Shown: piece by piece, positions 17,553 through 25,484 of the stretch
How the letters are laid out: every line of letters starts with the position of its first letter
How positions within the stretch are numbered: the stretch's first letter is position 1
Assembly (NCBI GenBank): GCA_031179165.1
Contig: JAPSIC010000004.1
Location: forward strand, 1-62,896
Source: Brevibacterium sp.
Lineage (GTDB): Bacteria > Actinomycetota > Actinomycetes > Actinomycetales > Brevibacteriaceae
DNA length: 62,896 nucleotides
Direction: 5' to 3'
Notes under the pieces: generated by a model
What the model was told of the DNA's origin: nothing
The model's input: only the letters and a program-made list of their open reading frames with translations
Database searches by the model: none
Made by a program: the position numbers and the translations under genes

Positions 17553-18394
17553 GCCCGGACTCCGTTCGTGGCCGCCGGCGACTGCGCCGAGGTGAAGCAC
17601 AGCTGGGTCAGGACCGCGGCGAGCAGGGTCCGGATCGCCTCATCGCCGGCGTCGACCTGCCGACTCACCCTGATCTCCTCGCGACGTCTCTCAAGCTCGG
17701 GTCGCAGCCAGTGGCCGTGCTGGCGGAGGAGGAACTCCATGCCTCCCGCCCCGTGCGAGTGGAGATAGGTGAGGGTGAGCACGCAGTCCTCTTCGATGAG
17801 GGTGCTCAGCTCCTGGACGGTGGGGGCGAGGTCGGTGAGGGTGATGCGGCGCAGCAGCTGAAAGCCGCGGAACTGATCGAAACCGGGACCGCGCAGGACG
17901 AGGATCGCCAGAGCGGTGTGGTCGTGGAGGGCCGCCTCGAGGTGCACGGCGTCGGCCCCGGTGCTGATGACGAGCGTCATCCGCGCATCGGCGAACTCGA
18001 GCTCGGCGGCGAAGCCGGTGAGCCAGGCGGTGAGGACGTCGAGGTCGCGCCGCCGCTGCGGGGCCGGCGGCGCCGCGGTCAGGGCGCCGGGCAGGTCGGG
18101 CGCCGGCGTCGACGCATTCGCCGAGGTGTGAGCCCTGTCGTCGTCCTCCGCGGCCGAGGCGTCGGGTTTCGATGTGCTCCGCGGCATCATCTCGGGCGGC
18201 CAGAGGCGCTTGAGCCGCGTCGGCAGTCGGATGATCCGCGCGAGATCGACGGCGATCCACTTCGCGCCGGCGCTTGCTCCAGCATCGGCGCTCGAACCCG
18301 CCTCATCGTCGGGACGATCGCTGAAACGGTCGACCATCTCAGGGCGGTCACTCGCGGGGTCGCGGTCGTTTCCCGTGCTCGGGGTTCCCGTCAT
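17549..18394 (-). CDS. Unknown protein, middle gene of the WXG-like/hydrolase triad
   Basis: 281 residues, not recognised. The first 110 are polar and probably disordered, with a short basic patch (ARIIRLPTRLKRLWPPEMMP). The rest is a mixed alpha/beta domain (about 120-270) with AWLTGFAAELEFADARMTLV, LAILVLRGPGFDQFRGFQLL and SHGAGGMEFLLRQHGHWLRP. No membrane segment or signal. Its start (18394) and stop (17549) both overlap the neighbours as ATGA, so it is obligately co-translated with them. A chaperone or adaptor for the hydrolase is possible but unproved. The longer upstream frame is a shadow of the WXG-like gene. Confidence 0.65.
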   Translation of the reverse strand: MTGTPSTGNDRDPASDRPEMVDRFSDRPDDEAGSSADAGASAGAKWIAVDLARIIRLPTRLKRLWPPEMMPRSTSKPDASAAEDDDRAHTSANASTPAPDLPGALTAAPPAPQRRRDLDVLTAWLTGFAAELEFADARMTLVISTGADAVHLEAALHDHTALAILVLRGPGFDQFRGFQLLRRITLTDLAPTVQELSTLIEEDCVLTLTYLHSHGAGGMEFLLRQHGHWLRPELERRREEIRVSRQVDAGDEAIRTLLAAVLTQLCFTSAQSPAATNGVRA

Positions 18395-18636
18395 ATCTGG
18401 AGTCGCCCTCCCACTGACACAACCTGCAGGTGCAGGTCGTAGGCTTCGGCAAGCCGGTCCGCCCGGTCCGCGAGGATGACGATCGAGTCGGCCACCGCCA
18501 GGAACCTCTCCCGCAGGAGCGCACCGGCCGGAGAATCCCAGACGTCGATTCGTCTGCACTCCTCGGCCAGCGACCTCAGCTCGTTCGCGCGGTGGAACCA
18601 CTCGTCGCGGTTGTGCGCCAGCTCCTCGGTGATCAC
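18391..18636 (-). CDS. Small helical WXG100-like protein
   Basis: 81 residues, almost entirely helical: ITEELAHNRDEWFHRANELRSL, a turn with DVWDSPAGALLRERF, then a second long helix ending QVVSVGGRLQI. The two-helix hairpin with a W-x-S-P-A-G turn resembles the WXG100/ESAT-6 superfamily, whose members are exported by type VII systems or form N-terminal targeting parts of effectors. The start is the GTG at 18636, because GGAGGAGGGG sits directly before it; a GTG five codons earlier lies inside that site. First gene of the triad. Confidence 0.65.
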   Translation of the reverse strand: MITEELAHNRDEWFHRANELRSLAEECRRIDVWDSPAGALLRERFLAVADSIVILADRADRLAEAYDLHLQVVSVGGRLQI

Positions 18637-18827
18637 TCGCCCCTCCTCCACTCCCGGATCTCAATGTAGGATGCCGGTCACACCAGCGGAATCGGCCAGA
18701 ATCGCCCTGTGGACGCGAGCCGCGCGTCCACAGCCGCAGCACGCCGCAGTGCCGGCGCAATCCCCAGCCGATCGGACATGAGTCGGCATCGGTCTCCTCG
18801 TCGGCGGGCTCGTGAGAAAATGGACCC

Positions 18828-20261
18828 ATGCCGACTGTTTCTCTTGCCGAAGTCTCGCCCGCCCTCGCACTCGGACCGCTCGACGGCCGCTACCGCAAAG
18901 ACACCGCTGATCTCATCGATCATCTGTCGGAGGCGGCGCTCAACCGCAATCGGATCGTCGTCGAGGTGGAATGGTTCATCCACCTCGCCCAGAACTCCGT
19001 CATCCCGGGCGTGCGCACCCTCACCGTCGAGGAGGTGACCGGTCTGCGCGCCTTCGCCGACGGCTTCGACGCCGACACGATCGCGACCCTGGCCGCCCAT
19101 GAGGCCGTCACCGTCCATGACGTCAAGGCCGTCGAGTACACAATCAAAGAAGCACTAGTCGAACTCGGAGCGGACGACCTCAGTGAGCTCGTCCACTTCT
19201 GCTGCACATCCGAGGACATCAACAACCTGTCGTGGGCGCTGGGCATCAAGGGCGCCACCGAACAGGTGTGGCTGCCCCGAGCCAAGGCGCTCATCGACTC
19301 CCTCGCCGATACCGCCGAGGCGTTGGCCGAGCTCCCGATGCTCTCCCACACCCACGGGCAGCCGGCCACCCCGTCGACCATGGGCAAGGAGCTGGCCGTC
19401 TTCGTCCACCGGCTGGGTCGCCAGTACGAGCGCATCGCGAACTCCGAGTACCTCGGCAAGATCAACGGCGCGACCGGCACCTACTCGGCGCACATGGCAG
19501 CAGTTCCCGATGCCGACTGGCCGAAGCTGGCCCGGACCTTCGTCGAGGGCAGCCTCGGGCTGACCTTCAACCCGCTGACCACCCAGATCGAGTCGCATGA
19601 CTGGGACGCCGAGCTCTTCGCCGACATCGCTCGGTTCAACCGCATCGCCCACAACCTGGCGACGGACATGTGGACCTACATCTCGATGAACTACTTCAAG
19701 CAGATCCCGGTCGCCGGTGCGACTGGGTCCTCGACGATGCCGCACAAGGTCAACCCGATCCGGTTCGAGAACGCCGAGGCGAACCTCGAGCTCTCGTGCG
19801 CACTGCTCGACTCCCTCGCCTCGACCCTGGTCACCTCGCGGATGCAGCGGGACCTCACCGACTCGACCTCGCAGCGCAACATCGGCGTCGCCTACGGTCA
19901 TTCGGTCCTGGCGCTGAACAATCTCGTCAAAGGCCTCGGCCAGCTCGCCGTCAACGAGGAGGTGCTGGCGGCCGATCTCGATGCGAACTGGGAGGTCCTC
20001 GGCGAAGCGATCCAGTCGGTCATGCGGGCCGCCGGCCTGCAGGGAGTGCCTGGCATGGAGAACCCCTACGAGAAGCTCAAGGAGCTGACCCGCGGCAAGC
20101 GCATCGGCCAGGCCGACCTCAAGGATTTCGTCGCCGGGCTGGGCCTGCCCGAGGCCGAGACTGAGCGGCTGACCGCCCTGACCCCGGCCGCCTACATCGG
20201 TGTCGCGGCCGAGCTCGCACTCACCGAGGTCGCCGACTGGAGAGCCTCGCACCAGGTCTGA
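18828..20261 (+). CDS. purB: Adenylosuccinate lyase
   Basis: 477 residues of the fumarase/aspartase superfamily, acting twice in purine synthesis (SAICAR to AICAR, adenylosuccinate to AMP). The PLDGRYRKDT start is the PurB-specific N-terminus of the E. coli type. Catalytic signatures are SHTHGQPATPSTMGKE and the flexible loop GSSTMPHKVNPIRFEN. No Shine-Dalgarno precedes the ATG, and GAGAAAAT about a dozen bases upstream could be the -10 of a leaderless transcript. Divergent from the WXG-like triad. Confidence 0.96.
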   Translation: MPTVSLAEVSPALALGPLDGRYRKDTADLIDHLSEAALNRNRIVVEVEWFIHLAQNSVIPGVRTLTVEEVTGLRAFADGFDADTIATLAAHEAVTVHDVKAVEYTIKEALVELGADDLSELVHFCCTSEDINNLSWALGIKGATEQVWLPRAKALIDSLADTAEALAELPMLSHTHGQPATPSTMGKELAVFVHRLGRQYERIANSEYLGKINGATGTYSAHMAAVPDADWPKLARTFVEGSLGLTFNPLTTQIESHDWDAELFADIARFNRIAHNLATDMWTYISMNYFKQIPVAGATGSSTMPHKVNPIRFENAEANLELSCALLDSLASTLVTSRMQRDLTDSTSQRNIGVAYGHSVLALNNLVKGLGQLAVNEEVLAADLDANWEVLGEAIQSVMRAAGLQGVPGMENPYEKLKELTRGKRIGQADLKDFVAGLGLPEAETERLTALTPAAYIGVAAELALTEVADWRASHQV

Positions 20262-20340
20262 GGACGACCGGGTCGCTGCTGTTCGTCAGCGTTTGGCGCC
20301 GTTCGGCACCGCTTCCGCCCCCAGTTCAGGCTGCCCCTGT

Positions 20341-20688
20341 TCAGTAGGCGCCGAGCAGGGTTCCGGCCAGCCATGCCACCCCGAGGATGACGACGGGTCC
20401 CGCGGCGATGAGAGTGAGCACGCGGGGGAATCTGCGGAAACCGGACACCGCCCACAGTCCGATGTCGGCGAGCAGGACGCCGATGATGGCGAGCAGCAGG
20501 ATCGCCTGTCCCCGGTCGGGAGTGCCGCACTCGATGAAGCATCCCGACCACGAGATCACGGCGACGAACCCCATCCACAGGATCGGGTAGGCGAGGACGA
20601 GCGCGGCGATGACTCCGGCGGCCAAGCCACGCAGGGTCGATCGTTCACGCGGAGTCGACCCGACACGCGGAGTCGATCGGGCGGTCAT
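20341..20688 (-). CDS. Small integral membrane protein, unknown
   Basis: 115 residues, three hydrophobic segments (about 20-45, 62-82 and 91-113) with an arginine-rich N-terminus (MTARSTPRVGSTPRERSTLR) made by an in-frame 18-bp repeat. Cys-Phe-Ile-Glu-Cys near residue 50 may be an extracellular disulfide. Its ATG overlaps the stop of the penicillin-binding protein gene as ATGA, so it is co-translated with it and may act with it at the envelope. Not recognised as a named family. Confidence 0.65.
   Translation of the reverse strand: MTARSTPRVGSTPRERSTLRGLAAGVIAALVLAYPILWMGFVAVISWSGCFIECGTPDRGQAILLLAIIGVLLADIGLWAVSGFRRFPRVLTLIAAGPVVILGVAWLAGTLLGAY
20628..20681. repeat. 18-bp tandem repeat, three copies, at the PBP stop / small-gene start
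   Basis: CACGC(A/G)G(G/A)GTCGA recurs at 20628, 20646 and 20664 with exact 18-bp period, giving a six-residue repeat (STPR/STLR type) in the small membrane protein. It ends four bases short of the PBP stop codon (20685-20687). Confidence 0.8.
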
Positions 20689-22556
20689 CGGTTGAGCTCT
20701 TCGAAGAACTCCTTCGCCACCGGCACCGCCGCCTCTGCGCCGAAGCCGCCGTCCTCGACGAGCACCGCCACGGCCACGTCTCCCTGGTAGCCGGCGAACC
20801 AGGAGTGTGTGCGCGGGGGATCCTCGCTGCCGTACTCGGCGGTTCCGGTCTTCCCGTGCACCGGCTCGCCCGGGACGGTCTTCAGCGCGTCGGCAGTTCC
20901 ATCGGTGACGGCGCGGCGCATCATCGTCTGCAGCGCCTCGACGTGATCGGGATCGATCACCTGTTCGTCGAGGGTCGTGCGCTCATCGGGGTGGACGAGG
21001 AGCGGGCTGACCGTGTCCCCGTTCGCCACCGAGGCGGCCATCACCGCCACGGACAGCGGGCTCACCATCACCTTTCCCTGGCCGATCATCTGCGCGGCGT
21101 GGACGACCGGGTCGTCGTCGACGGGAACGTCGGCCATCTTCGCGTCGACGCGAAGGTCGAACTCCCCCATCCCGAGGTTCATCGCCGCGTTCGAGACATC
21201 GGCGCTGGCGACCTTCTCACCGGCCTCGACGAAGGCGGTGTTGCACGACTCGGCGAAGTTCTCCGCGAAGGAGACCTCCCCCAGGACGTGGTCCTCGGCG
21301 TTCTTGAACGACTTCCCGTTGACAGTCGTCGTCTTGGGGCAGTCGAGCATCGCCTCGGGAGCGATCCCGGTCTCGAGCATCGCCAGTCCCGAGGCGACCT
21401 TGAACACCGAGCCGGGAGCGTATTGGCCCGTCAGTGCCCGGTCCCAGGCCGCGCCTGCCGGATCGTGGTTGGCCACGGCCACGATGTGCCCGTCGCTGGG
21501 ACGGATCGCGACGATCGCCGCCGGCTTCTCGGCGCTTGCGGCCGCCGTGTCCGCCGCCTCCTGCACCTCGACGTCGAGAGTGGTGGAGACGTCCTTCCCG
21601 TTCTGCTGCGGGAACTCATGCACGGACACCGGTTCGGCGTCCTCTCCGTTGACGGCGAAGATCTCCTCGTTCGCGGGCCCTCTCAGCTGATCGTCGAAGG
21701 TCTTCTGCATCCCGCTCCGGCCGACGATGGACTCGGCGCTCAGTTCGCCTCCGGACGCCCTGACGTCCTCGGCCGACGCCGGTCCGGCCGTGCCCAGAGT
21801 CGCAGCGGCGAAGCCCTTCTTCCTGCTCAGCGGCTGGGTGCGAGTCCTGAAGAGCGTGCCGGGCAGGGAATGGACCTTGTCTTTGACCGTGTCGTAGTCG
21901 TCTTCGCGGAGGGTGATGACCGGCACGAAGTGATCAGGGTCTGCCTCGTCGATGCGCTGCCGGAGGGTCCTGCCGTCGATATCGAGCTCCCGCTCCAGGG
22001 ACTTCACCGTCTTCTCCTCGACCGTGGAGGGCCGGACTCCGACATCGATGACGGTCCCCTCGGACACGAGCGGCTCGCCGCCCTCGCCGAGGATCGATCC
22101 GCGTCGGCCCGGGTTCGTCCGCGACTCGAGGACTCCCCCGGACCGCAGGACGGGGTGGAGTGCGGTTTCGCTGAGGGAGACCGACCAGAGCAGTCCGCTT
22201 CTGCTCAACGGCAGCTCGGACTCGTACTCCCAGGACTGCCCGGTCTGATTCGTCCAGGTCCAGCGCAGCTTCGCGATGGTCGAGTCACCGCGGGTGTCGA
22301 TCGCCGCGAGTTCCACGCTCCGGTTGGCCAGCAGCTGCTGATCAAGACCCCCGAGCACGGCATCGTGCAGCTTCTGCGACGCATCCTGGTCGTTCCAGAC
22401 CAAGGAGTCGAGGGTTCCCGCACGGAGGTCGGCGACGGCGGACTCAGCAGCGGAACGAGCCTGCATCGGCAATTTCAGATAGGCAAAGCCTCCTGCCGCG
22501 ATCAGCAGGACGACAATCGTCGCAAGAGCCGACCACATCTGCGATTTCTTCGACAT
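20685..22556 (-). CDS. Penicillin-binding protein, class B, MecA-like (NTF2-like N-terminal domain)
   Basis: 623 residues: a membrane anchor (about 8-28, SALATIVVLLIAAGGFAYLK), an NTF2-like MecA_N-type domain (about 30-140), a dimerisation domain (about 145-300) and a transpeptidase domain (about 340-620). Active-site motifs are SVFK (S383), SCN (437-439) and KTG (569-571, HGKTGTAEY). This is a D,D-transpeptidase that crosslinks peptidoglycan outside the membrane. The same domain order occurs in staphylococcal PBP2a and in actinobacterial low-affinity PBPs; resistance is not shown by sequence. The start at 22556 (MSKKSQMW before the helix) is preferred to an ATG 12 codons upstream. Followed by the coupled small membrane protein. 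Confidence 0.9.
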   Translation of the reverse strand: MSKKSQMWSALATIVVLLIAAGGFAYLKLPMQARSAAESAVADLRAGTLDSLVWNDQDASQKLHDAVLGGLDQQLLANRSVELAAIDTRGDSTIAKLRWTWTNQTGQSWEYESELPLSRSGLLWSVSLSETALHPVLRSGGVLESRTNPGRRGSILGEGGEPLVSEGTVIDVGVRPSTVEEKTVKSLERELDIDGRTLRQRIDEADPDHFVPVITLREDDYDTVKDKVHSLPGTLFRTRTQPLSRKKGFAAATLGTAGPASAEDVRASGGELSAESIVGRSGMQKTFDDQLRGPANEEIFAVNGEDAEPVSVHEFPQQNGKDVSTTLDVEVQEAADTAAASAEKPAAIVAIRPSDGHIVAVANHDPAGAAWDRALTGQYAPGSVFKVASGLAMLETGIAPEAMLDCPKTTTVNGKSFKNAEDHVLGEVSFAENFAESCNTAFVEAGEKVASADVSNAAMNLGMGEFDLRVDAKMADVPVDDDPVVHAAQMIGQGKVMVSPLSVAVMAASVANGDTVSPLLVHPDERTTLDEQVIDPDHVEALQTMMRRAVTDGTADALKTVPGEPVHGKTGTAEYGSEDPPRTHSWFAGYQGDVAVAVLVEDGGFGAEAAVPVAKEFFEELNR

Positions 22557-22674
22557 GGTCCAATCTTCGGCGCGGCCGATGTCGAAGTCCATTTCCGTTC
22601 AGGACACTGATCAGAAGTCATCGGACAGAAAATCGTCGACCAGAAATCGTCGGCGCCCGGAATTCTCCGGTCAG

Positions 22675-22715
22675 CCGACGGAGGTCGCCCGGCGGAGGTC
22701 GGCCGGCGGAGGTCA
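22675..22715. repeat. 14-bp tandem repeat, three copies, over the response-regulator stop codon
   Basis: CCG(A/G)CGGAGGTC(G/A) begins at 22675, 22689 and 22703 (exact period 14). The last copy contains the stop codon at 22713-22715. Two AAATCGTCG elements lie just beyond. Confidence 0.85.
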
Positions 22716-23444
22716 GATGTCGTCGACGACGGTGTATTCGAGCACTGGACGTCCGGCCGCACCGTAGCGGGGCCGGCGCTCGAGCATGCCGGCGTCGGCC
22801 ATCGACTCGAGATACCGCCGGGCGGTGACCCGGGAGACGCCCAGACTCTCGGCCACCTCGGCGGCGGACTGCCCCGGACTCGCGTCGAGGACGGACTTCA
22901 CCTCGGTCTGGACGGCGTCGGGAACGCCCTTCGCCGTCGCCGCCACGGTGTGCGTGCGCAGGGCGGCGATGGCGGTGTCGACCTCGGTCTGGGTGACCTC
23001 ACCTTCGCCGCTGTCCGTGCCGAGGCTGTTGCGGAATGAGGAGTAGGCGTCGAGCTTGGACTTGAAGACCGGGAACGTGAACGGCTTGATGATGTACTGG
23101 GCCACGCCGTAGGACAGCGCCTCCTGCACGATCTGCATGTCCCGTGCAGCGGTCACGGCGATGATGTCGACGTCGACCCGGTGGGCCCGGATGGCGCGGC
23201 AGACCTGCAGTCCGTGACCGTCGGGAAGGTTCATGTCGAGGAGGACCAGGTCGATTCCGTCCGGGTCGAGCCCGATGATCTTGCCGGTCAGCGCCGCCAT
23301 CGCCTGGGTGGCGTTCTTGGCCACTCCGGCGGTGTGATAGCCGTCGATGCGGTCGACGTATTTCGCATGTGCACGTGCCGCGACAGCCTCGTCTTCGACG
23401 ACGAGCACTCCGATGCTCGAAACGGACGTTCGTGTTCCTGACAT
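22713..23444 (-). CDS. CitB/DcuR-like response regulator
   Basis: 243 residues: a receiver domain (about 10-135; phosphoacceptor D70 in LVLLDMNLPDGHG, K in YIIKPFTFPVF) and a C-terminal helix-turn-helix (about 185-235, SAAEVAESLGVSRVTARRYLESM). This family regulates uptake and use of C4-dicarboxylates, citrate and similar acids. TTAGACT about 14 bases before the ATG and the absence of a ribosome site suggest a leaderless message. The likely partner kinase is 2 kb away on the same strand (25485-27503), an unusual separation. Confidence 0.92.
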   Translation of the reverse strand: MSGTRTSVSSIGVLVVEDEAVAARAHAKYVDRIDGYHTAGVAKNATQAMAALTGKIIGLDPDGIDLVLLDMNLPDGHGLQVCRAIRAHRVDVDIIAVTAARDMQIVQEALSYGVAQYIIKPFTFPVFKSKLDAYSSFRNSLGTDSGEGEVTQTEVDTAIAALRTHTVAATAKGVPDAVQTEVKSVLDASPGQSAAEVAESLGVSRVTARRYLESMADAGMLERRPRYGAAGRPVLEYTVVDDI

Positions 23445-23563
23445 GCGGTCAGTCTAACTGCGCCTGTTCTCACAGATTTGTGGATTCCTGTTCCAAGCCC
23501 GCCACAACTCCGGCACACGATGGGGCTCGGTGATTTCCCTGTCGCCGTCGACACACGGTTACT

Positions 23564-23597
23564 TATTGGACGTACGTTCAGTAGCATGTCCAGTGGA
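23564..23597. promoter_or_regulatory. Candidate operators upstream of the MaoC gene
   Basis: Around ACGTACGT (23570-23577) the sequence TATTGGACGTACGTTCAGTA (23564-23583) is a near-palindrome of the type bound by TetR-family regulators (16 of 20 positions symmetric). Directly behind it is GTCCAGTGGAC (23587-23597), a perfect 11-base palindrome. They lie in the divergent spacer between the response regulator and the MaoC gene. No regulator gene is adjacent, so the ligand protein is unknown. Confidence 0.45.
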
Positions 23598-23653
23598 CGA
23601 GGCACAGCGGCCTCGACAAGTGAGATTCGACTGAGAACTGATGGAGGTTCGGC

Positions 23654-24106
23654 ATGCGCACGCTACAGGGAACTGAGGGGCTCGAAGAGCTGGTCGGTCA
23701 GGAATTGGGCAGCTCGGAATGGCTGCTCGTCGATCAGCAGACGATCAACGCCTTCGCCGACGCCACCTACGATCACCAATGGATCCACATCGACGCCGAG
23801 CGAGCGGCGTCGGGTCCGTTCGGCACGACCATCGCCCACGGGTTCTTCACCCTCAGCCTGCTCCCGAAGTTCTCGACGGAGATCTTCTCCCTCGAAGGAC
23901 CGAGCATGAAGATCAACTACGGACTCAATAAGGTCCGCTTCCCTCAGCCGGTCCCTGTCAACTCCCGCCTGCGCGACACCGCCACCCTCAAGGAGGTGAC
24001 GCGCACCGAGAAGGGCACCCAGCTCGTCATCGGCCACGTGATCGAGATCGAAGGAGCGGACCGGCCCGCGTGCATCGCCGAGATGGTCACCCTCGTCATC
24101 GAGTGA
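23654..24106 (+). CDS. MaoC-like enoyl-CoA hydratase/dehydratase
   Basis: 150 residues forming a single hot-dog domain of the NodN/MaoC type. The hydratase motif is clear: INAFADATYDHQWIHIDAER followed by GPFGTTIAHGFFTLSLLP, containing the catalytic Asp/His pair. It hydrates enoyl-CoA esters in fatty acid or related acyl-CoA breakdown. GGAGG precedes the ATG. It converges on a thiolase gene 18 bp away, so both may belong to one acyl-CoA pathway. Confidence 0.9.
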   Translation: MRTLQGTEGLEELVGQELGSSEWLLVDQQTINAFADATYDHQWIHIDAERAASGPFGTTIAHGFFTLSLLPKFSTEIFSLEGPSMKINYGLNKVRFPQPVPVNSRLRDTATLKEVTRTEKGTQLVIGHVIEIEGADRPACIAEMVTLVIE

Positions 24107-24124
24107 TCGCTCGCCGGCCGCGTC

Positions 24125-25342
24125 TCAGACGCGTTCGAAGACGGCGGCGATGCCCTGTCCCCCGCCGATGCACATCGTCTCGAGACCGTAGCGGGCACCG
24201 CGGCGGTCCATCTCGCGCAGCAGCGTGGCGAGGATGCGACCGCCGGTCGCGCCGACGGGATGGCCCAGGGAGATCCCCGAGCCGTTGACGTTGAGCCGGT
24301 CGAAGTCGTCCTTGCCCAGCCCCCATTCGCGAGTCACGGCCAGGGCCTGGGCGGCGAATGCCTCGTTGAGTTCGATGAGGTCGATGTCGGCGAGGGTCAG
24401 TCCGGCCTTCTCGAGGGCCTGCGCGGTTGCCGGTACCGGGCCGATGCCCATGGTCTTCGGCGGCACCCCGGCCACGGCCCAGCTGACCAGACGGCCCAGC
24501 GGTCGCAGGCCCTGCGCCTCGGCGGCGGCGCGAGTGGTGACGAGGCTGGCCGCGGCTCCGTCGTTCTGGCCGGAGGCATTGCCGGCCGTGACTGTGGCCT
24601 CGGGATCATCTCCGCCGAGGATGGGGCGCAGCTTCGCGAGCTTCTCCACCGAGGTGTCAGGGCGGATGTGCTCGTCCCGGTCGACCTGGTGCTCGGGGGT
24701 CTTGCGGGCGGCGGGGATCGTCACGGGCACGATCTCCTCGGCGAAACGACCGTCCTCGGCCGCGGCGGCCGCGCGCTGATGGGAGCTGAAGGCGAGTTCG
24801 TCCTGCTCCTCACGGCCGATCTCGTACTCGCGGCGCAGGTTCTCGGCGGTCTCGAGCATGCCGCCGGGGACGGGGAAGTTCTTCCCGCCCGGGGTCGAGC
24901 GGCCGCGGCTGAGGGAGTCGGTGAATTCGGCATTGCCGCCGCGCACGCCCCAGCGGATGGTGTCGTTGTAGAACGGCGCGTGCGACATCGATTCGACGCC
25001 GCCGGCGACGACGAAGTCCCCGTTGCCGGAGCCGACGACGAGGGCGGCGTCGATGACGGCCTGGAGTCCCGACCCGCAGCGGCGGTCGACCTGCTTGCCC
25101 GGCACGGACACGGGAAGCCCGGCGTCGAGTGCGGTGACGCGGCCGATGCAGGGCGCCTCGGCGGTGGCGTATCCCTGCCCCATGATGACGTCGGCGATGA
25201 ATTCGGGGTCGATCCCGGTGCGAGCGATGAGTTCGCGGACCACGGTGGCGGAGAGCTCCTGAGCGGGGATGTCGCGGAACTGGCCGCCGAACCCTCCGAT
25301 CGGGGTCCGCAACGGTTCGCAAACGACGATGTCCTGGTCCAC
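24125..25342 (-). CDS. Thiolase (acetyl-CoA C-acetyltransferase)
   Basis: 405 residues with all thiolase catalytic elements: nucleophilic Cys in DRRCGSGLQAV, NEAFAAQ, His in GHPVGATGGR and the second Cys in CIGGGQGIA. It condenses or cleaves acetoacetyl-CoA or longer 3-ketoacyl-CoA. The start is a GTG at 25342 with a strong GGAGG site. The MaoC hydratase converges on it and a sensor kinase lies upstream on the same strand. Its length fits degradative or biosynthetic type; chain length is not predictable. Confidence 0.93.
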   Translation of the reverse strand: MDQDIVVCEPLRTPIGGFGGQFRDIPAQELSATVVRELIARTGIDPEFIADVIMGQGYATAEAPCIGRVTALDAGLPVSVPGKQVDRRCGSGLQAVIDAALVVGSGNGDFVVAGGVESMSHAPFYNDTIRWGVRGGNAEFTDSLSRGRSTPGGKNFPVPGGMLETAENLRREYEIGREEQDELAFSSHQRAAAAAEDGRFAEEIVPVTIPAARKTPEHQVDRDEHIRPDTSVEKLAKLRPILGGDDPEATVTAGNASGQNDGAAASLVTTRAAAEAQGLRPLGRLVSWAVAGVPPKTMGIGPVPATAQALEKAGLTLADIDLIELNEAFAAQALAVTREWGLGKDDFDRLNVNGSGISLGHPVGATGGRILATLLREMDRRGARYGLETMCIGGGQGIAAVFERV

Positions 25343-25484
25343 TGTTTCTCCTCCTGCGGTTGTCCGGCCGGGCTCAGTCGAAGCCTATGCCTCGAGGCGA
25401 CGGCTGAGCCCTTCGATCTCATTCAACGGTAAACCCTTGCCGACTCGACCGACATGGCCGGCGCATACGGAATGGCTCCGCGGG

